64,000 nucleotides of DNA from Paraspadella gotoi. Taxonomy: Eukaryota > Chaetognatha. The notes beneath the pieces are model-generated. The model searched no databases, was not told the DNA's origin, and worked only from the letters and a program-made list of their open reading frames with translations. Within the stretch, counting starts at the first letter, position 1. The number at the start of each line of letters is the position of its first letter. Below are positions 10,581 to 18,589 of this stretch, one piece after another. The stretch is taken from contig JBJCIZ010000239.1 of the NCBI GenBank assembly GCA_051294375.1, forward strand, positions 5,305,656 to 5,369,655. Direction: 5' to 3'. Both the position numbers and the translations under genes were made by a program.

Positions 10581-11581
10581 ATCTCCTCTCCCTCTCTCTC
10601 TCTCTCTCCTCTTTCACTCTCTCTCTGTCTCGTTTGTTAACCCTCCATTCAACATTCATTACGACGACAACAAATCGCTGTCTCTGAATTCTTTCTCTCT
10701 TCGTCTTCTCTCCCTTTGTTCCCACCCTTTTTTTTTCTTTTTTTCCCCCCTTCTTTCCCTTTTTTATTTTTCCTCTCTCTCTTTCCTCCTTTTCCTTTCT
10801 TTCTTCTCTCTCTCTCTCTCGCTTTCCTCCATTTCTTTTTCTCTCGTTTTACTCCTGTTTTTGCATTTTATCATTAATTTTTTTTAAAGTGATACAATAA
10901 ATAGTTTCTCCCCTTAATTTTTTCCTCTTATAACTTTAAATAATTACCAGGGCACCTTTTGCAAATGCCCCGCTGAGCCTTCTTTCGGACCCTTTTCACA
11001 CTCCCTTAAAGCTCCCCTGGTTTCACGTCACTTTCACATCTCTTTTCACACTTTCCTTTCACTCTCCTTTTCCAAGCTCCACTTCTTCACCGAATGGAAA
11101 CGAAATCTCTCTAACCTCAACCTCTGATGGAACCGTAAGACCTTTTTTCCTTCCATTCGGTTCCATTGCGGACCCAGAAGCGACGCAATCTAGTGGAATC
11201 TCTTGACCTTGGTTGACGAGAGATGGCATCTTTAGGTCTTTGCTTTTTTGCAGGACGGAATTTCTAATCTTCTGACTCTCCCCCAAGCATAAGTAGCCGA
11301 GACCAATTTGTTTATTATTTTATAATGAAATTAGTACAACCAATATACATACATTTAAATAAAAAAAGCTATCTTGTCTATGACTTTGGACAAACTTTGG
11401 TGGCCTAAGGCCTCCATCAATCTTACACTATTATGACATAACTTTTCTTCGGCAATTTCGATCAAAAGGCTTCATTTTTTTCAAAGAAATTAATTTGGTC
11501 TTGACTGTTGACAGAGTTTAAAGGTAATTGCGGGATTTTATTTTTAAGTCTTTACTATTTAATTTAATACAGAAGGCTAAA

Positions 11582-11624
<43 letters not shown>

Positions 11625-13048
11625 TTTTCTTTTTTTCTTTCTTTTCTTTTTTTTCCTTTCTCTCTCTCTCTCTCTGTTTCATTCTTCCGAATATTCATTC
11701 GGATTTTCCGCTTTGCTTTTTTTAAAAACTTAAAACGTCTTGAATTTTATTTAATTAATATAAATAAGTTAAATATAAATAAATTAAATAATTAATATTA
11801 CTTAATTAGTAATTCTTAACTTAACCAACGTTTAACCTTCCTTCGATACAAATCCTAACCCTGAATAACTTCCCCCAACTTTTTAAATTTTGCCGCCAAA
11901 AAAAATCTCTATCGTTCGCTCAGCTTTGTTGATCGTATATCTTTGCATCTTCATCAACTTGAAATATCAATAATTATTAAGGCTTATCGCTTTTTTACCC
12001 TATTTAAATGTAAAATCGGCGACTTACCTTACTATAGAATTTAAATTTTATTATATACTGTTATTTGTAAAAGTGTAAAGAGTGAAAAAGCGTCCTTCTT
12101 TGATTCCACCACCTCCTAGGCCATGCCATACCATGCCTCCTTTCTCCTAAACCGACCCTAACTTAGACACCTTTCCATGCCAAGTCACCAAGTCAGCCTT
12201 ATTCACACACCGGGCCAGACCAACCCGTCTTGACTTTTCAAGACTCGTATTTCCCAACTTATTTCCCATTGGCTGGCCATGACCTCTTTCCCCACACTGA
12301 GCCTAACTTACCCTCCTCTCATTGCCATTCCATGCCATTTCGTTTTCCTCACCCGACTGGCGATGAATTTCCATGCCATTTTGACTTAACTTACCCGCCT
12401 TGGCGTAAGCGCCCGACTCTTGAGAAGTGAAACTGGCCATGAGTTTCCCCATCACGAATCCGCAGACTACGAGGAGAGGCGAGGCCGCGAGAATCACGAG
12501 GGTGAGTTTCCAGCTGAAGTAGAAAGCGACGCCGATGCCTGAGGGTGAGAAAAGGTGGAGAGAGAGAGGAGAGAGAGAGAGGAGAGAGAAGAGAGAGAGA
12601 GAGAGACGAGAGGAGAGGAGAGAAGAGAGAGAGAGAGAGCGTTTTAGGTATTTTGTGAGTCGTTATTGGAAGAAAATTAAAAAGTTTTTTAGTTGGTAAA
12701 CATATTGATTATTTTTTATGCTTTAATATGTTTATATAAATAGAATAAAACAAAACTACACTTGTAAATTTTAGTACGAATTACCTAATACGAATTGTTG
12801 TTTAATTTGTCGAAAAAATTAGCTGTTTGTGCTTTAAATTATTTACTCATTTTTGTTTTTGTTTTTATTTTTTTATTCTTTTATTTTTCAAAATGTCTTT
12901 TTGCATTCCATAACTTTCACGACTACATTGTAATTTAAAATCAAAACAATATTTTAATGTCCAATTTTCTTTTTTCTCCTTCAATTTCACGCGCGTCGCG
13001 ACACAACAGGTAAGTCGTTACATATTTTATTTTTATTCCTTTAACTGT

Positions 13049-13139
<91 letters not shown>

Positions 13140-13657
13140 ATATTATGTATTCGGTTTTCTTCGCCGTCAAACGAATGTCGCAGTTTCTAACTCCACGCGC
13201 GGCGAATTTCATTGAGTTGGCGTTTCACTCTTCTTTGCCTCTCTATTCCGACCTCTCTCTTCTTTCCTCTCTATCCTCTACTCTCTCTTTCTCTCTCTCA
13301 CTCAATCCTTTCCTCGCGATAGCGTTCTCTTTATAGCCTCCTTTCTATCCATTTATCTCTATCCCCACGTTCTATTCCCTCCTGTCTATCCCATCATCTC
13401 TATCCAATTCCTCTAACTTACCCGCCATCGACTGCATCACCGTCTGCAGCAGCGTGCCCAACTTGTTCCCGATTCCTTCCCTAATCTTGAGGACGTCGTC
13501 CGTCAGGCGCGTGCTCAATTCTCCCGTTGGCGTCTCATCGAACCAGGCGATGTTCTGGCGAAGGATGGAAGCGAGAAACCGGCGCCTGATGGACGCCACC
13601 TGGCGTTCCGCGGCGTGTTGGAAGAAGGCCATCTTTGGGGGTGGGAGAGATGGAGAG

Positions 13658-13692
<35 letters not shown>

Positions 13693-14003
13693 GGAAGAGA
13701 GAGAGAGAGAGAGAGAAAAGAGAAAGATTGAGTGAGTGAAGTGAGTGAGTGAGTGGAAGAGAGAGTTAGAGAGAGAGAGGAGAGAGAGAGAAAGAAATAT
13801 TGAGTGAGTGAGTGAGTGAGTGAGTGAGTGAGTGAGTGAGTGAGTGAGTGAGTGAGTGAGTCAGTTCGTGAACTGGTACCATTAATGGGAGAGAAGAGGA
13901 GAGAGAGAGAGAGATGAGAGAGAGAAGAGAGAAAGAAAGAAATTGAGTAAGTGAGTGAGTGAGTGAAAAGAGAGAAGAGAGAGAGAGAGAAGAGAGAGAG
14001 AGA

Positions 14004-14039
<36 letters not shown>

Positions 14040-16067
14040 AAGAGAGAGACAGAGTGTGAAAACAACAACAACAACAACCTGAAAATACCCCACGAAGAAC
14101 ATGATTCCCGCGAGGACGAGATACTTGTAAGCGTTGTCCGTCATGGCGTCCAAGATGCCTTGCCCCAGCAAGTCCCTGACCTCCTCCTCCAACAAGGTGC
14201 AGTTGACCAAAGTTCCGTTGATGTCCGGAATGAAGGTGCAGTTCTTGAAGACCTTGTCGAGGACTTGCGGTTTGCGAAGTATCTCGTCGATCGTGAGATT
14301 GTATGAAGAAAAGTCAAAATCCTGAAGTAAGAATATAAATATTAAATGATGCGGTTTAATTTTATAAAGTTAATTGGCATTTAGCAACAATCAAGACTCT
14401 CTCACAGTCTCGTTTATTCACTCCTAGACATAGAAGGACCCTGCGGGACCCCCTTAATTTAGACTCTCACACATACTGTTTAATTTACTCCCAGAGTATC
14501 TGGCCAGTGGCCACCCTATCAGTGAAAAGCTGAAAAACTGTTTCAACTTTATAAAAGGATCTCTAACTGCAAAACACTAATTATCATGTTTTGCCCAATT
14601 CCTCAGTATAACTTAAAAAATAAATACAATTAAAATACTTGAGGAAGCTATGGTGATAAGGAACAATCATTATCTTCAACGATCACGGATCCCAACCACC
14701 ATTACAGTCTCAACATCACAGTCTCAACATCACAGTCTCAACATCAATCTAAACATCAATCACTCTTAAGCACCTTCAACACGTTGGCCAACTTCCCGTT
14801 GTCCACGAAATTGTTGAGCATCTGTCCGAATATGAGCACGAAGACAGGGAGCGCCATCCCGACCAAGGCGGACGAGCAGGTGCCCAGAAGCATGAAGACG
14901 ATCTCGGAGCAGGTGGCGAAGCGGTAGAGGGAGAAGAAAGAGACCATAGGAGTCGCCGCCGGTTTGGCGGGCTGTTGCAGAGCGAGAGAGAGAGAGACAG
15001 AGAGAAAGAGAGAGAGAGAGAGTTGGTGAATTAAGGGAGATTTTTGAGGATTGGATTGGATTGGTGGGTTCATCGGGAAGAGTTTGGGTCGAGGAATTTA
15101 TGATGTGTCCAAACTCCAAAGTCAGGAGACCAGAGATCCCGTGAGCCAGAACTGATGTCACTAATGGATTCTCTATTGAATGATTGCATAATTTTATATT
15201 TAGTTGTACCAAATTACCAATATTTCACAATAGATTTGGAAAATTTTATGGAGGAATATAGCTTCAAGTTTGTTTTGGTTTTAAAATATTTTAATTTTAA
15301 TGTTTAAAATATTGTTTCAACCAATATCTGTTCATTCAATCAACCAACCAGAACAAATATAAAAATTATCCTTTCATTTATTAAATAAGCTATTTTGTCA
15401 CTGACTTTGGAAGGGCTGTGATGTGCTCGGGACTTCCTTCCTCTCACAAGACAGCTTTCAATCAAGACTCTCTCACAGTCTCGTTCATTCACTCCCAGAG
15501 TACAAGAGTACCCGGCTTCCCTATCCATGAAGTGGCATAATATTTCAAAGAATCTTTCAATTGTTTGAAAAGCCCACTCTCTTAAAATCCATAAAATATA
15601 AATAAAACATTGATAAAATACTTCAAATACCAATTAATATACTTACATCCTCCTTTCCCTCCTCTTCCTCCTCCCCTTCCCCCACCCTCTCCTCCTCCTC
15701 TTCCAATCCAACGACCAACGCTTCGGCGCCAACGACACTCGCATCTCCGTTCCTCCTATTCTCTTCCTCGTTTTCTTTTGTTTTCTCTCCGTTTCGTTTC
15801 CTTTCTTCTTTGTTTTGTCCATCTACGACCCTAACGTCTTCGTCGTTGGTTCGGTCATCGTCTCGTTCGAATTCGTCCTTCGCTTTTAAAACATTTTCCT
15901 CCGATTTACGGCGAATTTCGTCGTTGGACGCGACGTTTTCGCTGTTGACATTGCCGTGTTCGCCTTTCGCAGGGCCCGGTTCGCCTTTGACGTCGCCGAG
16001 TTCGCCGTCGTCTCTCCTGTGTTCGCCGTTGACATTGTCGACGATTTCCGGCGAATCGTCCTTGACT

Positions 16068-16105
<38 letters not shown>

Positions 16106-16675
16106 CTCGTCGTCGTCGTCGTCCTCGTCGTCGTCGTCGTCGTCGTCGTCGTTCTTCCTCCTCTCTTCCTCATCTTCCTCTTCCATCATCTCATGAACTT
16201 TGTTGGTGAATCCTTCCGCCAACGACGCCGCGTTCGAGACCAGCGCGCTTCCGGCTTCCGGTTCCTCGACCGGCGTCACTCGAGCGGCGCTCATGGCGCC
16301 GGAAGATGGAAATAGTCCGAGGGCGTCCTCGCGAGTCTTGGGGGCGGGAGGAGCGGATGGAGTGAGTAGAAAAGCCGATGTAGCAAGAGGAGTTGTAGAA
16401 GCGAGAGGAGTAGCGGTAGGAGCGAGACGAGAAGCGATAGGAGCGAATCGAGAAGCGGTAGGAGCGGAAGGAGCAGCGAAATAAAGCGAAGGGGACGAAG
16501 AAAAATATCGTTTCTTCTTAATTCCAGGTAAAAAAGTCACGTGACCGAACGAAGTGGTAGCGAGATCCTCTTTCTTTTTGTCTTCCTCTTCCTCTTCTTC
16601 CTCCTCCTCCTCCTCTTCCTCATCCTCCCCAAACTCGTCCAGTTTTAAGGCACGATAGGAGGATAGCGTGACCAT
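2245..16675 (-). CDS. ABCB1-like: ABCB/P-glycoprotein-type transporter, N-terminal half (12 exons, 3' end outside window)
   Basis: The protein would be an ATP-driven membrane exporter of hydrophobic compounds (MDR subfamily B). Joining twelve exons gives 2819 nt, about 940 codons, covering a long acidic N-terminus, TMD1 and NBD1 up to the D-loop. Visible landmarks are [10 protein letters not shown] (TM1 end), [46 protein letters not shown], Walker [10 protein letters not shown] (3644-3670), Q-loop VGQEP, signature LSGGQKQR (LSGGQ codons 2601-2615) and Walker [12 protein letters not shown] (2294-2326). Intron phases agree at every junction except around exons 6-7. The H-loop exon, TMD2 and NBD2 are not in the window, so it may be a full transporter cut by the window edge. 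Exons 6 and 7 carry frameshifts; the copy may be decaying or locally mis-sequenced. The start ATG at 16675 is in good context (A at -3, G at +4). Subfamily is secure, orthology to one vertebrate gene is not. Confidence 0.9.
2345..2570 (-). other. ABCB intron 11 with (ATTG/ATTT)-type repeat
   Basis: A 226-bp intron between exons 11 and 12, made largely of a degenerate ATTGATTG/ATTTATTT tract (about 2400-2550). Nothing coding is seen. Confidence 0.7.
2571..2661 (-). CDS. ABCB1-like: ABCB exon 11: NBD1 signature LSGGQ
   Basis: The acceptor is AAAATTGCAG|ATTG and the donor GCGTTG|GTATGG; 91 nt, phase 2 to phase 0. It encodes [20 protein letters not shown] and [10 protein letters not shown], the ABC transporter signature. 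The donor GTATGG is non-optimal. Confidence 0.95.
2662..2886 (-). other. ABCB intron 10: short tandem repeat and (CT)n
   Basis: It contains an 8-15 bp tandem motif around AATCTGCAATCTGCAAGCTG (about 2660-2728, plus strand), next to the exon 11 acceptor, and a (CT)n tract at 2846-2882, next to the exon 10 donor. Confidence 0.65.
2887..3045 (-). CDS. ABCB1-like: ABCB exon 10: NBD1 Q-loop
   Basis: The acceptor is CCCCAAAAG|CCTC and the donor GTGTCGAG|GTTCGG; 159 nt, phase 2 to phase 2. It encodes [35 protein letters not shown] and [10 protein letters not shown]. The usual ABCB sequence at the Q-loop is VSQEP; here it is VGQEP. A (CT)n tract begins just inside the following intron. Confidence 0.93.
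3046..3563 (-). other. ABCB intron 9
   Basis: From exon 9 to exon 10 it holds C-rich sequence with CCTAACC-like steps (3490-3545), the S2 element and a GA-rich purine block (3051-3240). Confidence 0.7.
3282..3394 (-). mobile_element. tRNA-derived SINE-like element S2
   Basis: The minus strand has a Pol III A box TGGTGCAGGTGG (3371-3382) and a B box GGGGTTCTAGCCCC (3326-3339) 31 nt apart, within a tRNA-like stretch beginning GCCGGTGG. The B box forms a T-stem CGGGG/CCCCG. A second half containing CGCCTAGCAGTTAAGAGG follows. It lies in ABCB intron 9 (3046-3563), in the same orientation as the gene. Confidence 0.6.
3564..3813 (-). CDS. ABCB1-like: ABCB exon 9: NBD1 with Walker A
   Basis: The acceptor is AAACCCCAG|CCACC and the donor ATGGA|GTGAGTTT; 250 nt, phase 1 to phase 2. 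It encodes [18 protein letters not shown] (A-loop tyrosine in FSYPTR), [18 protein letters not shown] (Walker A; 3644-3670) and VDGRDVRDM. Residues expected for ATP binding are all present. The exon is GC-rich compared with its surroundings. Confidence 0.95.
3814..4473 (-). other. ABCB intron 8
   Basis: AT-rich sequence, a purine-rich AAGGAAAG-type block (4140-4235) and a fragment of repeat R2 with CGGT tetranucleotides (4372-4440). No coding signal is seen. Confidence 0.65.
4474..4566 (-). CDS. ABCB1-like: ABCB exon 8: linker to NBD1
   Basis: The acceptor is a long T-run then CAG|GCCCG; the donor is GTTGACG|GTGAGG. 93 nt, phase 1 to phase 1. It encodes [20 protein letters not shown] and DRKPEID, the conserved ABCB stretch between TM6 and NBD1. 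Confidence 0.92.
5018..5031. promoter_or_regulatory. Two CACGTG E-boxes 8 bp apart
   Basis: CACGTG occurs at 5018-5023 and 5026-5031 inside overlapping TGATCACG palindromes. This is the core site of bHLH-zip factors (USF/MITF/Myc class). The location is intronic and function is only a possibility. Confidence 0.3.
5410..5510 (+). mobile_element. Dispersed repeat R2, partial copy
   Basis: GGACCCACGGACCC tetranucleotides, CCGACCGACC, then AAAAAGCGACTTATTGAGTTG: the 3' part of R2. A nearby inverted pair, CCTCGTG and CACGAGG (5511-5530), forms a small hairpin. Confidence 0.55.
5739..5812. repeat. (GA)n microsatellite in ABCB intron 7
   Basis: Nearly pure GA dinucleotide run with one slip. Confidence 0.9.
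5940..6240. repeat. Purine-only minisatellite (AAAGTGGAGG type)
   Basis: Repeated blocks of GGAGGAAAGTAAAGAAAAGT with variable spacing. The strand is almost entirely A and G with single T. Confidence 0.7.
6828..6925 (-). mobile_element. Dispersed repeat R3, copy 1
   Basis: On the minus strand it has ACACAACCAATATAAAT, then CATTCAATAAATAACTTA and GACAGGCTTTTGTGG, the core of the R3 family also seen near 11.3, 15.3, 28.4 and 28.9 kb. Confidence 0.55.
7418..7564 (-). CDS. ABCB1-like: ABCB exon 7: TM4-TM5 region, frameshifted
   Basis: The acceptor is CTGACCACAG|GCG and the donor AGCGCG|GTAGGG. The first part reads [20 protein letters not shown]. The second part, in the next frame, reads [19 protein letters not shown]. 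The change of one base lies near 7480. The total length would still fit the incoming phase of exon 8, so a second, compensating base change near the donor is implied. Confidence 0.8.
7937..8033. repeat. (GA)n compound microsatellite
   Basis: GA dinucleotides with AA and single-base slips. Confidence 0.9.
8271..8520. repeat. (GA)n / (GAAA)n compound microsatellite
   Basis: A long GA tract that passes into GAAA repeats (8405-8440) and back to GA. Serine-leucine open frames on the minus strand come from this tract. Confidence 0.9.
9396..9452 (+). repeat. TTAATTGCCCAT tandem repeat
   Basis: Four to five imperfect copies of a roughly 20-bp unit with TTAATTGCCCAT, about 50 bp from the exon 6 donor. 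Confidence 0.6.
9502..9655 (-). CDS. ABCB1-like: ABCB exon 6: frameshifted
   Basis: The acceptor is TTTCAATCAG|GCG and the donor TCTGTG|GTAGAAG. Family segments appear in order but in alternating frames: [11 protein letters not shown], then RTVAA...QDKEAR in a second frame, then [10 protein letters not shown] back in the first, then [14 protein letters not shown] in the second. At least three frame changes are needed, near 9621, 9574 and 9543, and the length gives the wrong outgoing phase. Either the gene is disrupted here or the bases are wrong; all other exons except exon 7 read cleanly. Confidence 0.8.
9765..9905 (-). mobile_element. Dispersed repeat R3, 3' part
   Basis: On the minus strand it has GCTTTCAATAAAGACTCTCT then CAGTCTCTGTGAATTAAACTC, matching the 3' block at 15460-15500 and 28975-29005. 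Confidence 0.5.
10085..10400 (-). mobile_element. Dispersed repeat R2, copy 2
   Basis: On the minus strand it has ATTCGCAATGTGTTGCGCCG, an inserted AT-rich stretch, GGGGCGCTATAGTTG, AACAAATGAGCAACC, GGGACAGA and a degenerate tetranucleotide tract. Block order is the same as at 1985-2240. Confidence 0.6.
10533..10640. repeat. (CT)n compound microsatellite
   Basis: CT dinucleotides with CC slips; pyrimidine-rich sequence continues to about 10870. Confidence 0.85.
11312..11432 (+). mobile_element. Dispersed repeat R3, copy 2
   Basis: GAAATTAGTACAACCAATAT, AAAAGCTATCTTGTCTATGA and CTTTGGACAAACTTTGGTGG follow the R3 block order. Confidence 0.6.
12395..12538 (-). CDS. ABCB1-like: ABCB exon 5: TM3 region
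   Basis: The acceptor is CTCACCCTCAG|GCATC and the donor AAGGCGG|GTAAGTTAAG; 144 nt, phase 1 to phase 1. It encodes [19 protein letters not shown] and then [12 protein letters not shown], matching the ABCB TM3 and following helix (WKLTLVxLAxSP and AYAKAG). Confidence 0.92.
12539..13421 (-). other. ABCB intron 4
   Basis: Contains a GA compound tract next to exon 5 (12557-12640), AT-rich DNA, an 86-bp (GA)n run (13051-13136) and CT-rich sequence next to exon 4. Confidence 0.65.
13051..13136. repeat. (GA)n microsatellite
   Basis: An uninterrupted GA run of about 86 bp. Confidence 0.95.
13422..13632 (-). CDS. ABCB1-like: ABCB exon 4: intracellular loop 1 ([10 protein letters not shown])
   Basis: The acceptor is CCCAAAG|ATG and the donor GCGG|GTAAGTT; 211 nt, phase 0 to phase 1. 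It encodes [16 protein letters not shown] and [18 protein letters not shown], then [15 protein letters not shown]. These are the coupling-helix residues of the first intracellular loop and are highly diagnostic of ABCB. The internal ATG at 13630-13632 is a family methionine and not a translation start. Confidence 0.92.
13633..14078 (-). repeat. ABCB intron 3: (GA)n and (GAGT)n compound repeat
   Basis: Almost the whole 446-bp intron is simple repeat: GA runs, a (GAGT)n run at 13799-13861, a shorter one at 13731-13755, and an ACA triplet run at the exon 3 donor. A CGTGAACTGG stretch near 13866 is the only complex sequence. Confidence 0.85.
14079..14321 (-). CDS. ABCB1-like: ABCB exon 3: extracellular loop 1 and TM2 start
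   Basis: The acceptor is TTACTTCAG|GAT and the donor TTTTCAG|GTTGTTG; 81 codons, phase 0 in and out. The loop between TM1 and TM2 has potential N-glycosylation sites (NLT, NCT, NGT, NCT), as ABCB1 does in this loop. It ends in a hydrophobic helix [11 protein letters not shown] that joins exon 4 in register with the family motif YxQxxF. The loop sequence itself is fast-evolving. Confidence 0.85.
14322..14773 (-). other. ABCB intron 2 with R3 fragment
   Basis: AATCAAGACTCTCTCACAGT (about 14388) is the R3 3' block. A 15-bp repeat with CACAGTCTCAACAT occurs three times at 14705-14745 beside the exon 2 donor. Confidence 0.6.
14774..14971 (-). CDS. ABCB1-like: ABCB exon 2: TM1 region
   Basis: The acceptor CAACAG|CCCGCC lies downstream of a pyrimidine (CT) tract. 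The exon is 66 codons with phase 0 at both ends. It encodes [16 protein letters not shown] followed by a hydrophobic helix ending [14 protein letters not shown], the standard ABCB cytosolic-to-TM1 entry. The donor AAG|GTGCTT is weak; the other in-phase choice is AAC|GTGTTG, four... codons earlier than no better site, so the 3' border may shift by a few residues. Confidence 0.8.
14972..15646 (-). other. ABCB intron 1 with R3 copy
   Basis: The acceptor end has a CT (sense) tract at 14984-15022. R3 copy 3 lies at 15322-15530. The remainder is AT-rich. Confidence 0.65.
15322..15530 (+). mobile_element. Dispersed repeat R3, copy 3 (longest)
   Basis: CAACCAATATCTGTTCATTC, TTATTAAATAAGCTATTTTG, GACTTTGGAAGGGCTGTGAT, GCTTTCAATCAAGACTCTCT and CACAGTCTCGTTCATTCACT occur in this order. 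The same blocks are scattered in the window in both orientations. There is no open frame. Confidence 0.6.
15647..16675 (-). CDS. ABCB1-like: ABCB exon 1: 343-residue acidic N-terminal extension
   Basis: One open exon from ATG (16675) to a strong donor, GGAGGAT|GTAAGTATAT at 15647/15646. It ends in phase 0, which matches exon 2. It has Glu-rich runs near residues 19-31, an Ala/Pro/Ser/Thr-rich middle (about 65-130), an Asp run of about 40 residues encoded by a GAC-type triplet repeat (plus strand 16066-16152), then Asp/Glu/Lys/Asn-rich sequence. Vertebrate ABCB1 has about 45 residues before TM1, so this extension is very long. It would be cytosolic. Whether all of it is translated is uncertain; an upstream or internal splice could shorten it. 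Confidence 0.65.
16066..16152. repeat. (CGT)n triplet repeat coding poly-Asp in ABCB exon 1
   Basis: On the minus strand this is GAC/GAT repeated with two GAG interruptions, so a run of about 29 acidic codons. On the plus strand it gives only poly-Ser or poly-Val open frames, which are artefacts. Confidence 0.85.
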
Positions 16676-16877
16676 TTTTTGAAAATCGGGAGAGATAGAG
16701 ACAGAGACGATTTCGGTGTGGATGGGTTGTTTTTTTTTAATTGGTAGAACTTTTCTCTCTCTATTTCCGTCTCTCTCTCTCTATCTTCGAATGTGTTGTG
16801 GAAGATTGTCTCTTTTTCCTGTCTCTTTTTGAATTATATCTTTTCATTTCCTTTGAATGGAAAGGAGTCTTACATGG

Positions 16878-16880
<3 letters not shown>

Positions 16881-16913
<33 letters not shown>

Positions 16914-16930
16914 CTCTCTCTTCTCTCTCT

Positions 16931-17012
<82 letters not shown>

Positions 17013-17087
17013 ATTCAGCAGTCAACCAAAGTTCTGTCATGAGCGAACTTTCCCTAAGCGCGGGTGTGGTTATTGTGAGATCGAGTG

Positions 17088-17168
<81 letters not shown>
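16881..17168. repeat. (CT)n tracts upstream of the ABCB start
   Basis: Two CT arrays (16881-17010, 17089-17168) separated by about 80 bp of complex sequence. On the ABCB sense strand they are (GA)n arrays 200-500 bp upstream of the ATG, where GAGA-type promoter elements would sit in arthropods. Function is inferred only from position. Confidence 0.6.
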
Positions 17169-17169
17169 A

Positions 17170-18170
17170 ATCTGTATTCCACCTCCCACTCCTGTTCGTC
17201 TCAAAGGTCGTCGTGATATTCGCTCAGCAGAAAAAGTTTTTTTTCTTTCTTTTCTTTTATTTTTGTTCTTCTTTTTTTTTGTTCGAGCAACAAATTTGAG
17301 TCATTCGGTTAGAAAGATAAATAATCAGTGTTCGTTGGTTTCATTGTTTAACGTTTATCTACCATTGTTTTTAAAATATTGGTCTTCTAATATACATTAA
17401 CCGCAGATTCTCATTTATTTGCCCCCTTTTGGTTTAAGATAATTTTCACAATGATTTGACAGTGGTTTTTTTTTTTCTTAGCGTTTGCCTTTTGTTTTTT
17501 TCTATTTGAAAATTGAGCGACTTCTAACGATTAAAATGAAAATCTGATAAAAAAAAACAAAAAAAAAAATTTTAGTCTCGAACGATTTCGAGTTTTTGGT
17601 TTCCCGCATTGGATTCGCCCTCATTTTTGAATTTGATCTCAGGTCGTTAAAAAAAGAAAAAAAAAGGAAAAGATTGAATGTATATTGTTTATATTGTTTG
17701 TTTTAAACGATTGAGATGTTAGATGTAAAGTATACTACAATAGAATTTATAAAGTAAAAAGAATTTACGTTAAGAAATGGGCGTGAAAATGATTTCAAAG
17801 AAGTCTAAGTAGAAAGAATATTTTCATTGAGACTACAAAAAGATTTAAAAGTAACTAGATATAGTTTATCAAACGGGGATATATTTACTTTTTAGTAACA
17901 CATTAACAATGATCAGTAATAGCTAAATTTTATATTTTTTTCTTTCAAACCACAAAAACAAAACATAAAATGACGAGACAGAGAGAATTAAAAACGCGGG
18001 CTTTTTTGAATTTTTAGTATGAAATAGAAACAGAAGTCGACAGGTCCTGCGTTCGAAACCTGTCAAACCAGTTTTCGTTTTTTTTTCCTTTTTGTTTTGA
18101 TGACCGAAATTAATGTTAGATTCGAGTCTCGTTTTTCGCGGGAATTTTTCGAAATTCTCAAAGAGGATTT
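17170..18170. other. Intergenic AT-rich DNA, nothing recognised
   Basis: A- and T-rich sequence without repeats of note. A short tRNA T-arm-like hairpin, GACAGG and CCTGTC around GCGTTCGAAA, lies at 18038-18064. No gene is seen. Confidence 0.5.
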
Positions 18171-18172
18171 AA

Positions 18173-18198
18173 AAAGAGAGAGAGAGAGGAGAGAGAGG

Positions 18199-18229
<31 letters not shown>

Positions 18230-18407
18230 GAGAGAGAGGAGAGGGGGAGAGAGAAGAGAGAGAGAAAGAGAGAGAGAGAGAGACAACATAACTCACAACA
18301 GTAAACACAGCAGTGAAATTTCCCAAATCCCAAGTTTTGGCGGCAAAATCGTTTGCCCATGATTTTATTTCCTCACATGAGTTTTGGAACAGGCAGCCTC
18401 GAGAAGA

Positions 18408-18495
<88 letters not shown>

Positions 18496-18505
18496 CTTTC
18501 TCTCT
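18173..18505. repeat. Inverted pair of (GA)n and (CT)n tracts
   Basis: A GA array (18173-18283) and a CT array (18409-18505) flank about 125 bp of complex sequence, so the two arms are complementary and could form a large hairpin. Confidence 0.75.
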
Positions 18506-18589
18506 CTTTCTCGTTGCACCTACCTTTTCCCTTTCGATGGTTGAGCAAATCGTATCATTTGGGTCATTTCATCCTTCCTTGGTAGCCTA

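Larger units (their letters stand above)
9656..12394 (-). other. ABCB intron 5
   Basis: A 2.74-kb intron with an R3 fragment (9765-9905), an R2 copy (10085-10400), CT tracts (10533-10640, 11585-11622), an R3 copy (11312-11432), AT-rich DNA, and a segment rich in CCATGCC words (12115-12370) just beyond the exon 5 donor. The family alignment is continuous across it. Confidence 0.65.

Noticed and set aside
15810-16315. Plus-strand poly-Ser and poly-Val frames
   Set aside because: They are shadows of the GAC triplet repeat in ABCB exon 1 on the other strand, which has the splice sites and phase match.
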